Shown piece by piece: positions 42,644 to 52,271 of a stretch of 64,000 nucleotides of DNA. Source of the DNA: Brasenia schreberi (taxonomy: Eukaryota; Streptophyta; Magnoliopsida; Nymphaeales; Cabombaceae). A program made the position numbers and the translations under genes. The notes below the pieces were generated by a model. It ran no database searches, had not been told where the DNA came from, and saw only the letters and a list, made by a program, of their open reading frames with translations. The DNA lies in NCBI GenBank assembly GCA_036023115.1, contig JAYKKT010000047.1, positions 2,658,501 to 2,722,500 of the forward strand. The letters run 5' to 3'. The stretch's first letter is position 1, and every line of letters starts with the position of its first letter.

Positions 42644-43066
42644 ACCCAACCACATACTAGGGTTCAACCTCATGTTATAACAAAAAAAAAAATAGTACAA
42701 CTCAAATCTCACAAGTTTTTGTATATTTATAATATAAAAGATATACAAAACATAAATAACTAGGTTCCCAAACCAAATAAAGCTCTTACTAAAATAAAAA
42801 AAACTAATGAAAAATTCCAAACAAATAATATACCTAATAAAATATCATGATTTTTTATACACAAGTTGAGACCTTCAACTCCAAGCTTTTCAGAACCTCA
42901 TAACCAAGATTGATTGCTCTTTATTGGAAGGGGCCACGTTTAGTTGCTAAACAAGTTGTTAACTGTTAAGTCTAAGAGGCCGTGTCATGCTGAAGTCACC
43001 ATGGTTAAGGAAAATATTTAACTTAAAAAAATACTGGTTATTAAAAACGGATCTGTACACACAGCA

Positions 43067-43260
43067 TTAGTTGAATGGCAAGATGCTTTAGCTGTTACTG
43101 TTGGTATGGAGTTCGATTCCCAGAGGGTGCATGTGCAAGCGTGTGTTATTGCTTATGACGAAGAGTTCAACTCTTAAAGGATGCATATGTGAGTGTATGT
43201 CATTGCTGTTGGTAGAGAGTTCGATTCCCAAAGAGTGCAAGTGTATGTGTTAAGCTTTTG
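43067..43260 (+). repeat. SINE-like element with triplicated B-box unit
   Basis: An A-box-like ATTAGTTGAATGGCAAG is followed by three ~52-bp units. Each has (T/C)ATTGC- or TACTG-type sequence, then GAGTTCGATTCCCA (43111), GAGTTCAACTCTTA (43162) or GAGTTCGATTCCCA (43210), and then G(T/A)GCA(T/A)(G/A)TG. Unit 2 is the most diverged. Confidence 0.65.
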
Positions 43261-43466
43261 CCTTTTCTAGTAACAAAGAAAGAAAAAAAAGGAGAGACGC
43301 CACTGAACGGCCACCCATCGCTACTGCTACAAGAGGAAGACGACGTAATAAACATCGTTTTCTATCAACAAAATGAAGTGTTAACAGGTTGAAGACGTGT
43401 TAAAAGTTATCTATCGACATGTTTTAGTTCAGCAAACGTCATCGGATTCTGATATCTTTCTTATGC

Positions 43467-43545
43467 ACAGAGCAGCAAGTCATCTGGCTAGGTCGGCGGT
43501 CGACTCACAAGTTAAAGGTCACGAGTTCGATACTCGGGGGCATCC
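43467..43545 (+). repeat. tRNA-derived SINE
   Basis: ACAGAGCAGCAAGTCATCTGG, then CACAAGTTAAAGGTCACGAG and GTTCGATACTCGGGGGCAT. Confidence 0.65.
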
Positions 43546-43689
43546 AGGCAACAGCCTTGTCACTATAAAAAAGGTTTGCTATTTTTTAATTAAAAATTGA
43601 ATTTATTGATAAAATTATGATAATGTCGACCACATATATATGATGGTGTTCTTATTCAATATGAATGTCCACAATCTTGTTTGGTTACA

Positions 43690-43775
43690 AAGAAAGGCCG
43701 AAGCCTAGGACACCCACACCCACACACATGCATCTCCTGAGGAGTCGAACTCGCTGCCATGAGAGTCGGGAGCGT
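43690..43775 (-). repeat. tRNA-derived SINE, second 3'-end type
   Basis: The minus strand has a B-box-like GCGAGTTCGACTCC followed by ATGCATGTGTGTGGGTG and CCTAGGCTTCGGCC. The same 3' layout occurs at 44936-45058 and, partly, near 12183. Confidence 0.55.
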
Positions 43776-43884
43776 ACATCTAATTGGAACAAGTGAAACC
43801 GAACCTAGAATCAGGAACCACTCAGTTCGGTTCGGATTTCATCTTCCATAGAGTTGGAACAGGTGGTTCCAAACTACCGATTTC

Positions 43885-43888
<4 letters not shown>

Positions 43889-43945
<57 letters not shown>
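43889..43945. repeat. (TA)n microsatellite
   Basis: TA run within GGTTCC-rich repeat debris. Confidence 0.95.
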
Positions 43946-43947
<2 letters not shown>

Positions 43948-44392
43948 TCAATTTCCAACAGTTTAAGCTTCAAACCTGAACTGGCATTTCCGTAACTGTA
44001 ACCGGGCCGGTTTGGTTCCGATTCCAAGTCCGCAGAAAGTGGAACGGCCACCTCTCACCTGAAATTTGAAAAATATCCAAATGATGAATCCGAGCAATTT
44101 GAGTTATCAAAAAAAAAATTATAAAAGCCGCCTGGACCGAATTTCACCTGAAACTAGTTGCTAAAAAACATGACACAAATTTTTTTTTTTAAAGGCAGAA
44201 GAAAGCTGGGGTTAGGCAGATACTTACCACATCACATTCCCGAGAATCGATCTTGGGACCTTGAACTTGCATCTGTTTTGATAACCTCCAATGAAGAAAG
44301 TGGTGGATCTTTGTGCAAATTGTATATATTTCCTTGAGAAGTTAGCTTTCTAAAGCATTGGTATTTCCTATTGTTGATTCTGAGTAATGAAT

Positions 44393-44860
44393 AGCCATGG
44401 TCGGTCTGGAACTGGTGGTTTCAATCACAACCAAACCAGTGAGGAACCAATTGGAACTAAAACTAGTTAAACCCGACTAAAACCTGAAGACTGAAAATGA
44501 CAGTTCCAAACTGCTGGCTCTGTATTTTTATCTTTTAAGATTTTAAATAATTTTTTCAGAGAAAATAGTTTAAGATGGTTTAGACACTTATAAAGACGAT
44601 TAAAGGATGTTGTCATGAGAAGATATGAAAACTAGATTGTGAAAATGTTAAAAAAGAAGACAACCACAAAAGTATAAGAAAGAAACTATAAAAAAATGAT
44701 CGACTTTATATTGAGTAAATTGATAGCATGATAAATGATAAGGCTATGTGGAAACAAAGAATCCAAGCGAGAAAAGGGGCTTAGTTGTTATTAGGACTCA
44801 AACTAAAATCTACATCAAAACCAATGGTTTCAAACTAAAACTAAGAATGGCATGTCTAGT
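44393..44860. mobile_element. MITE-like element split by an RTE fragment
   Basis: The left part starts GCCATGGTCGGTCTGGAAC; the right part ends AAGAATGGCATGTCTAG, the inverted form of the terminus seen at 21366. Between them, ~44555-44793 is a degenerate RTE 3' fragment (GTTTAAGATGGTTTAGACAC to GGCTTAGTTGTTATT). Confidence 0.45.
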
Positions 44861-44935
44861 CATGAATACATTTGAGAAAGAATCATATTGAAGTTTTATC
44901 CAATCAACACTTGCCTAAGTTCTTTTTTTTTTTTG

Positions 44936-45058
44936 TTACGTAAGAGGAGGCCCAAGCCTAACACACCCAAAACCCACACATACATCCACTTGGAAGTCGA
45001 ACTCCTCATCAGCAGCAACAGTGCCAAAATGCCCTGCCATTGAGCTAACACTGAGTGT
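44936..45058 (-). repeat. tRNA-derived SINE, apparently nearly complete
   Basis: Minus strand: CAGTGTTAGCTCAATGGCAGGG (A box), GAGGAGTTCGACTTCC (B box), then ATGTATGTGTGGGTTTTGGG and TTAGGCTTGGGCCTCCTC, ending at GTAACAAAAAA. Confidence 0.65.
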
Positions 45059-45157
45059 GCACTGCCTAAGTTTGATCAGCCATTTTGAAGTACATTGTGT
45101 TTTGCTTTGCAAGGATTTTGCACAAGAAGGATTTTTTTGCAAGTTGAGGTACATTGT

Positions 45158-45367
45158 CAACTCTGCCCATGTAAGAGATTACCCTTACATGGCTTAATCC
45201 CTTAGTCCCAAGCCCGGATAAAAGAAGAGGGTTGTGTTAGGTTTTCAACAACTGGCATAAAATTTTATCGAACTTATTTACTATGAATTCTAAATTATGA
45301 TAGGGCTCTATATAAACAAAGAATTCATGTAGCTGACTCCACCTAAGAAAAGGCTTAGTTGTTGTTG
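45158..45367 (+). mobile_element. Short non-autonomous RTE derivative: 5' UTR joined to 3' terminus, with target-site duplication
   Basis: The first ~130 bases match the 5' end of the minus-strand RTE at 56.5-59.7 kb (CCCAAGCCCGGATAAAAG, GAGGGTTGTGTTAGG, ATAAAATTTTATCG). The sequence then jumps to the last ~75 bases of RTE (ATGATAGGGCTCT...AACAAAGAATTCATGTAGC...GGCTTAGTTGTTGTTG), with all coding sequence missing. It is flanked by TTGAGGTACATTGT (45144-45157) and TTGAAGTACATTGT (45368-45381), 13 of 14 identical. So it was inserted as a short unit, not merely eroded in place. Confidence 0.85.
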
Positions 45368-46302
45368 TTGAAGTACATTGTGTCACCTGAAATCCGAAAA
45401 AATCGACCATTGCTGAAAGAGGTGGGCATAGTGCATTCATACACATTTGCTTGGCAAATCTTAAACGCGATTACATAAGTCGAAAACTAGATTCAAATCC
45501 GTGAGCAAACGGGGCTAAGTTGAAAAGAAAAAAAAGATCCCCTTAAGCTATGTCTCGAGTTTGAGTCTTGTAAGTGGAGAAAACCATTGTTGAGAGAGCT
45601 TTATTCCTGTAGTGGAACACCGGTTCAAACCGAATCAGTCGGTTCTTGTGAGTTTGTGATACTAGTGACTTGACAACAAGAAAAAAGAATTATTTGCGAG
45701 GATGCTTTTGATTCGGGTATACGCCCTCTTGAAACTCATTTTGTGTGCATAAATTTTTTATAATAAATATTTCTATTGGTATACTCTGTTGAACATTCTG
45801 TTCATTGATTTGCTTAATCAAGATGGTTAACCTTTTCTTAAATTTGCTTAAGTTATATGATTAACCTTAAGCTTAGACACCACCGTTTGGCAAGTTGACG
45901 ATTAGAAAAAGGGTATACATTCTTCACTTGTAATATAAAACAAAATAAATACAAAAGAGGGTGAGTTATTAATCGGTCTCACAAGTGAGTAAAAAGTGTT
46001 GTTCTACAATTTTACCTTGATCTCATAAGAGTAAAAAGTGGTGTTCTACAATTTTACCTTTTAGTCAAGACTAATGTTTGATTATTACGATGCTCAATCA
46101 GTCGGCTTAGCAAACACCCCTAAGGATGGGCCACTACAACTGTACTACAGGCCCAGTACATGCTATAAAATGGCTCCTTGGGCTTTTGGGCACCGATGGT
46201 ATACTTGCAAACAGATTAATCCAGGAGAGGGGTCTGCACATGATTAACTAAAGAAAGAGAAAAGAAGTAACACGGTAATACCTGGTTAAGTTCTTTTCTT
46301 TT

Positions 46303-46333
<31 letters not shown>

Positions 46334-46390
46334 ATATATATATATGTATGTATATATATATATATGTATGTATATATATATATATGTATG

Positions 46391-46423
<33 letters not shown>

Positions 46424-46424
46424 C

Positions 46425-46471
<47 letters not shown>

Positions 46472-46542
46472 GTATGTACATATGTATGTATGTATGTATG
46501 TATATGCATATATATATATGTATATGTATATATGTATATGTA

Positions 46543-46599
<57 letters not shown>

Positions 46600-46612
46600 G
46601 TATATATATATA
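46303..46612. repeat. ~310-bp TA-rich satellite-like tract with TATG periods
   Basis: The 24-bp period TATATATATATATATGTATG repeats several times, then grades into TATG/TATATG arrays and pure TA. The long frames on both strands (YIYIYI) are artefacts. Confidence 0.95.
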
Positions 46613-46737
46613 GAGAGAGAGAAGTTGCCTGTGGGTGCGTGGCTATTTGTAGGAAAGAGACGAATCAGGTGACGGAATCTCCGGGCGTGGCGTACAAATA
46701 GCCAACCACCCACAAGCGACTCCTCTCTCTCTCTCTC
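46613..46737. repeat. Small foldback element upstream of AFR-like gene
   Basis: Left arm GAGAGAGAAGTTGCCTGTGG, GTGCGTGGCTATTTGTA (46613-46651) pairs with the right arm, TACAAATAGCCAACCACCC then ACAAGCGACTCCTCTCTCTC (46693-46737). The arms are ~40 bp with a few mismatches; the spacer is ~41 bases. It abuts the TA tract on one side and a CT tract forms part of the other arm. Confidence 0.8.
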
Positions 46738-47200
46738 AGAGGAAACGAGGTCGAATCTGATCGGTGATCGCTGTGCTTTCTGGTGTGTTGTTGGAAAACT
46801 CTTGGATCGTTCTCTCTCCTGACATCCAACCTCTGTCGCAATCGAGACCTCTGGATTTCTGGCGGGAAACCGGCGAACAGACGTCAGATTACAGCCGGCG
46901 GATGCGGATGATCTTTGTCGCATTGATTCCCCAATTATTCACTCTTTTTCTCGCCCCCGCTGGAAGAACCAACGATTGTGGTGTCCGCTCTTGCTGAAAT
47001 GGTGGATCTCCGGCCGCTCCCCTTGACTCTTCGTTGAGTGTCGTCTTTTCGGGCCTCCGGAAAACACCGTTTCTAGAAGCAGAGTCGCAGAAAACAAATC
47101 TCTTTGGATAATTTGAAAAGTGGGTAGGCCTGAGAAACCATCAACTAGTTGTTTATTGGGCGCTCCATCTCTCCTTTCTTTCCCCAAAACAGTAAGCACC

Positions 47201-47275
<75 letters not shown>

Positions 47276-48165
47276 TGTCGTTTAATGGTTCTCTTGGGAG
47301 CTATCTTACCTCGTTTCCATCATCTTCTGTCGTTTAATAACTCAGGGAGAGAGAGAGAGACTTTGAGTAGAAATGAAGTAAACTAAGTACCAAGAAAACG
47401 AGTGTAGAAGTATGATGAATGAATATTGTATACAAGACGAGGAGAGACGGATCTTTGAGCTCTTTTCGTAATTTTTTACTCGTCTTAGTTATTGAATTCC
47501 TTACTTTAATAAAGGCCAGGGGAACATTCGGTGGATCTACAGTCGCCTTTCCCCTCTCTTTGCTGGCTCAAGTGGTAGAGTTCGCTGCTCCTTCAATCAT
47601 TTCTTCTGAGAGAGCCTGCATCAATCCTCCATTATAAAAGGAGAGAGAAAAACAGAAGGAATACGCACCAAAATTTTGTTTGTTTGTTTTTATTTGATGA
47701 GTTCATGTTTACCTCGGAAAAGAACAGAGTTTCGAGATCATGGTTTTAGCCAGCTTTATGTTTTGATTGTTTGGCTTTTGATGTTTGAGAGAAACGGTTT
47801 CCTGAGAAAAGGGTTTGCTGTTGTCAATTTGCCTCGGAAAACCCCAAAGCATAATAAAGAAAAATTCAAGCGTCGGCGAATCGATCCAGTTCGTCACTTA
47901 ACGTCAAATAGCGGTTGCCCAATCAATTTCCCTTGCTTCAATGCCCCGTAGCCCCCCTCATCATCATCATCTCTCCCTCTCTTTAAACCACTACCAATTC
48001 TAACAGTCTTTTGCCTTTTCTCCGTTACAGAGACAAGAAAGGGAGAAATCGCAGGCCAGAATTCCCAACAAGAGAAGGCAAGCAAGAAGCCAGGAGTCAG
48101 GAAAAGAGAGCACCGGAATTCTCAAGAAGAAGGAGAAAGAAGAAGAAGGAGAAGGAGAAGGAGAG
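46738..48165. other. Upstream region / possible leader of the AFR-like gene
   Basis: Moderately GC-rich single-copy-looking sequence with a long (TC)n tract (47202-47270). From 47900 to 48165 it becomes pyrimidine- then purine-rich (GAAGAAGGAGAAGGAG), typical of plant 5' UTRs. No coding region is recognised. Exact transcription start and any 5' UTR intron cannot be placed. Confidence 0.45.
47202..47270. repeat. (TC)n microsatellite
   Basis: About 69 bases of pure TC, ~0.9 kb upstream of the AFR-like ATG. Confidence 0.95.
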
Positions 48166-49266
48166 ATGACGTCTTTGCCTTCTTTAAGCCACCACCAATC
48201 AGACTCGTTAATGGACTCGCCGTCGCTGATTCCTGGCCTCCCGGACGAGGTGGCGGAGCTTTGCCTTCTCCGTCTGCCGTTTCCACACCACAGCGCCGTC
48301 CGCTCTGTCTCTTCCTCTTGGAACAGAGCCATCTCTGATCCTGCTTTCTCTCTTTCAAAGAAGACCCTCGATCTCTCCCTCCCTTACCTCTTTGTCCTCG
48401 CGTTCGACCCTTCTTCCTCTTCTTCTTCTTCCCCATCGCTCCTTTGTCATGCCTTCAATCCTCGCTCTTCCCTCTGGTTCTCTCTCCCGCATCCGCCTTC
48501 CTCTGGCCTCTCTCCGGCATCTTCTGCCTCCGCCTCCCTCCCTCAACAAGGCGCCCTCTTTGTCCTCGGCGGCGTTCGGGCCGACTCCGGCCATGATTCC
48601 TCTGCTGTGCCTACCATCTTCAAATACAGCACCGCGACGAACTCCTGGTCGACGGCCGCGCCGATGCCGACGTCTCGCTCCTTCTTCTCGGCCACCACCG
48701 TCGCAGGGAAGATCCTCGTGGTCGGAGACGATGCCGGTGTAGTCGACGCCTACGAACCGGTTTCTGACCGGTGGTCTCTGCTGGCCGAGTCACGGCTTTC
48801 TCCCTACGATGTCGCCGTGATCGGCCGGAAGGTGTATGTGACGGAGGGGTGGTCATGGCCGTTCGATTGCGTGCCGAGAGGCGGAGTGTACGACGCGGAG
48901 AGGGACTCATGGGAGGAGATGAAGGTGGGGATGAGGGAAGGATGGACGGGCGCCGGGGTCGTGGCGGAAGGCCAGCTTTTGGTGGTCTCCGAGCACCGGG
49001 GAACGAAGGTGAAGGCGTATGTGGAAGAAAGAGATGAGTGGGAGTACCTGCCAGGCGGCGGAGTGCCGTGGGAGGTCAGACGGCCCCTCGCGGTGGCGTC
49101 GGCTGAAGACAGGAGGATCTACGTGGTGGGGAACGGGCTGAGCGTGGCGGTGGGGACGCTGAGGAAGGAGAAGTCCGGAGGGCTCCGGCTGGAATGGGAC
49201 GTGGTGGAGGGCCCTTCTCAGTTCAAAGGTTTGGTCCCCACCGCCGCTCATGTACTTTATGCTTGA
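48166..49266 (+). CDS. AFR: F-box/kelch-repeat protein, AFR-like
   Basis: Intronless frame of 366 codons, GC-rich. Residues ~21-66 form an F-box (LIPGLPDEVAELCLLRLPF, then AVRSVSSSWNRAI). Residues ~128-330 are kelch repeats with GALFVLGG, NSWSTAAPMPTSRSFF, VYVTEGWSWPF, PRGGVYDAERDSWEEM and GMREGWTGAGVV. The wording of these blocks matches AFR (ATTENUATED FAR-RED RESPONSE), a Skp1-binding F-box subunit of an SCF ubiquitin ligase acting in phytochrome A signalling. Length agrees with that protein (~370 aa). Met-1 at 48166 is the first in-frame ATG after the purine-rich leader; Met-16 (MDSPSLIPG) is an alternative. A Ser-rich insert (SSSSSSSP) near residue 82 is local. The AFR assignment rests on pattern recall, not a search; another F-box/kelch paralog is possible. 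Confidence 0.88.
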   Translation: MTSLPSLSHHQSDSLMDSPSLIPGLPDEVAELCLLRLPFPHHSAVRSVSSSWNRAISDPAFSLSKKTLDLSLPYLFVLAFDPSSSSSSSPSLLCHAFNPRSSLWFSLPHPPSSGLSPASSASASLPQQGALFVLGGVRADSGHDSSAVPTIFKYSTATNSWSTAAPMPTSRSFFSATTVAGKILVVGDDAGVVDAYEPVSDRWSLLAESRLSPYDVAVIGRKVYVTEGWSWPFDCVPRGGVYDAERDSWEEMKVGMREGWTGAGVVAEGQLLVVSEHRGTKVKAYVEERDEWEYLPGGGVPWEVRRPLAVASAEDRRIYVVGNGLSVAVGTLRKEKSGGLRLEWDVVEGPSQFKGLVPTAAHVLYA

Positions 49267-49420
49267 AGGAACTTTGAATTCCACTGACTTCTCCTCCTTA
49301 TCTCATCCTTCCCTTGCCTTCTTTTCATGGGTCCTACTCCTTTACCATCCAGAAGACGATCTTATTACGTTCATGCCTCTAAAAGGAGGCATTGGTGCTT
49401 AGTGTATGAGTGAGCAGATC

Positions 49421-49520
<100 letters not shown>

Positions 49521-50664
49521 TTAGCGTAGACATCAAGTTGTTGAAGTACTAATGTTTCCACATAATTGGGCCCGATGTGTTTTCGATCTGATCTAGAGAA
49601 TCATTAAAAGGGACATGGTTTTCACATAAAGCAGGGGTCCACTGGCAAGGAATCCTGGCATCACGCACATGCTTTTCTAATCCCTGTTTGGTGCTTATGA
49701 CAAGGACACAGACATAAGAAAATGAAGTTTGGGTTAGAAAGGTAGAACCATGGATCTTGAACAGGCAATATGGATTGTACCCTTTTGTTGGCTTCTCTCA
49801 CTTCAGACATAGAAGAACCCAGGATGATGGTTTTGGCACCACTCCTGCCACAATACGATACGATAAGATGAAATTGGCCCGAGCCCGTCGGACTGACCAG
49901 TTGCTAGGAAAATGATTTTTTTTTTTGTTGAATTTTCAAACTGCATGTCAAATTGAAAGGCGATCTTTTGTAATTAAATAATAATTGTCAGAATGTTTGT
50001 GGCCGAGATGAAAATGACGAGTAGATATGTTATAACACAAGCAAAAGATGGTAGAGATGAAAATGGCGAGTAGATCTGTCATAAAACGAATATATAAAAT
50101 ACGGTAGTATACTCACTCACTCTCCCTTTCCCTTTTCCTTCTTTATATGTATATATATATGCTTAAATCTATCGAATACTTTCATGATTCTATTTGTACA
50201 TCAATGGTAAATATTTGAATTTAAAAGGCATTAACTGTAAAGTATAAAAAGTATAATAGCATTTTTATTTTTCAAATGTAAATCTCTATGGTTGATCATG
50301 CAAAATCGATAAGCAAAAATAGTTAAGTGGATTTGAGCATAAATGTGTGCATGCATTTACTATGTTATATAGAGAGAGAGACTGAGAGAGAGGATAATGT
50401 CGCTCATGCAAACCGTAGAAATAAAGAGCGTATTTAACGGCCTTGTGCCACTTTACTTCCACCACTTCTTTCTCACACCAACAATGGTCAATATGGTGGT
50501 CGCCACCTATCACCACCTTTATATATATTGGATGGAAGAAAGTGAGTGCTAGCGGTGGATAAAATGGATGTAAAAGGTGGATGTGGTTGAAGTGGTAGAA
50601 AACATTGAGATAGATGAGTGCACTAGAGTGGTCATTGAGCATATACAACAATCTCTCTCTATAC

Positions 50665-50710
<46 letters not shown>
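50665..50710. repeat. (TA)n microsatellite
   Basis: Pure TA run preceded by TCTCTCTATACATATAC. Confidence 0.9.
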
Positions 50711-50715
<5 letters not shown>

Positions 50716-51680
50716 ATAAATTGGATCCTAACATGTTTACTCATATTCTTTCTTGTTTTTAAGGAGCTTTAAAAAACTAAAATATATTATTATTATTATA
50801 CTCGTGTTAACTAAAAGCAATGGATGATATGTCAGTAAAAGACAGGATCCAATCAATCAATCAATATATATATATATATATATAAAGAAATTGTTGAGAC
50901 TATCAATTCTGTTCTTACGATTCCTTAGTCTTCATGGTAAAAGTGATTCAATTTGAAAGAATTCGTGACAGGATTTGCTGGGAATAACAATAACAAGAAG
51001 AAGAGCAGTGGGCCAAGGGCACTGCACTACGATGTCCCAGGTTATGTTTGCAGTCGAGCCTTTGAAGAAGGAAAAGACAGAAAGTCGAGGTGACAGAATA
51101 AAAGGAGAACCTAAGCTTTCAAATCCATGATTACGAGCACTTGCACACTCCTATGCTTTGTCCTTATAGTAGGAAAGATTACTGTGAAGATTTTCATGAT
51201 CTGTCTCCTTTACTCTTTTCCACGGCTTTTGATTTACCAATTGAATTATCGAAGAATAGAGAAGCATGATAAGACATCCCAAAACCAACTACTGGCTGTG
51301 TGCATTCCTATTCACCAATCGCAAATTAGCTCGATTTTGCGTCACAAGTAGCGGCGGATCCAGAATTTTTGTGTGGTGGGGCAAATCGCCTATTCAACCA
51401 TTTAAGGTGGGGTGAACAGTCATGGATTCAATCGTGCCTGTAACTCTTTCACTAGTTTTTCGAATTTAGTGGGAAGACGTCCCACCTCGCCGTCACTGGT
51501 CACAAGTTATCATAAGACATGCTCTTGTTCTTCATGAGTTCTGTAATACAAAATATAACAGTGACAGATCTACGTTGAGTCGAGGTGGGGCTCATAGTCT
51601 CAAACATCGGATATGCGATAAAGCAGGTTTGAATTCATGGGCTGTTTGGCCCACCCAAAATTGAATACATCTCTTGTCTC

Positions 51681-51790
51681 AAACACCTGGCTAGGGTGTC
51701 AAGTCACAAGTTGAAGGTGATGAGTTCGATACTGCAGGCGTGCATCTTGCTTCACCTACTCCACCCAAAATTTTGAAACAAGAGATGCAT
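51681..51790 (+). repeat. tRNA-derived SINE
   Basis: CACCTGGCTAGGGTGTCAAG, then CACAAGTTGAAGGTGATGAG and GTTCGATACTGCAGGCGTGCA. The A box is cut at its left side. Confidence 0.65.
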
Positions 51791-52079
51791 TAACCACAGT
51801 GAATGTTTGGGTTTACACAACCTAAAATATTTTCTCTTGGCTAAATTCGTTGGCATAACCATGCCTATTCACCCCACTCCCAAATTCTTTCTAGATCCGA
51901 CACTAATAAGTGGTGTACATCCAGTAGGTGATGCTATTTATATATGACATAAAAAAGTTTATTAGAGTTTTATTCTTGCAGTGACAAACACTTGGTTGAC
52001 AGCTTTTTAACTTTTAAAAGTAGATTTGGCTTTTTTTACTTTAAAAACCATGTGTATGATTAATTGGATCAGACCTATG

Positions 52080-52271
52080 AAAAAATAGATATTGCTCATC
52101 CATTCCCACATGAGTATAATTTAAAAAAGATTATAGGGCCTTTAAAAAAGATGAATAACAACATTGTCACAATTATGTGTTCAAAACACAATGATCGAAA
52201 ATGAGTACGTAGTATTAGTGTACACATATATAAGGGCAGAGAGTTTACAAAATTTTAAAGTTCTTTACAAA
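52080..52271. repeat. Left arm of foldback element B
   Basis: From AGATATTGCTCATCCATT to GAGAGTTTACAAAATTTTAA and TTCTTTACAAA, this stretch is the near reverse complement of 55478-55745 (ACATGAGTATAATTTAAAAAAG against CTTTTTTAAATTATGCTCATGT). The last bases also form the RTE target-site duplication. Confidence 0.85.

Larger units (their letters stand above)
42657..46302. other. Intergenic region dense in short retroelement debris
   Basis: No gene recognised. Contains SINE-related pieces (43067-43260, 43467-43545, 43690-43775, 44936-45058), a TA tract, a MITE-like element split by an RTE fragment (44393-44860), and the 210-bp RTE derivative (45158-45367). GAGTAAAAAGTG(T/G)TGTTCTACAATTTTACCTT repeats at ~45985 and ~46026 as a short tandem duplication. 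Confidence 0.55.

Noticed and set aside
46216..46923. Long open frames of alternating Tyr-Ile on both strands
   Set aside because: They are translations of TA/TATG repeats and have no start context or domain; the same happens at 14.7, 19.1, 30.5, 32.9 and 41 kb.
48355..49284. Minus-strand and other-frame ORFs across the AFR-like gene
   Set aside because: They are shadows of the GC-rich coding frame, without homology.
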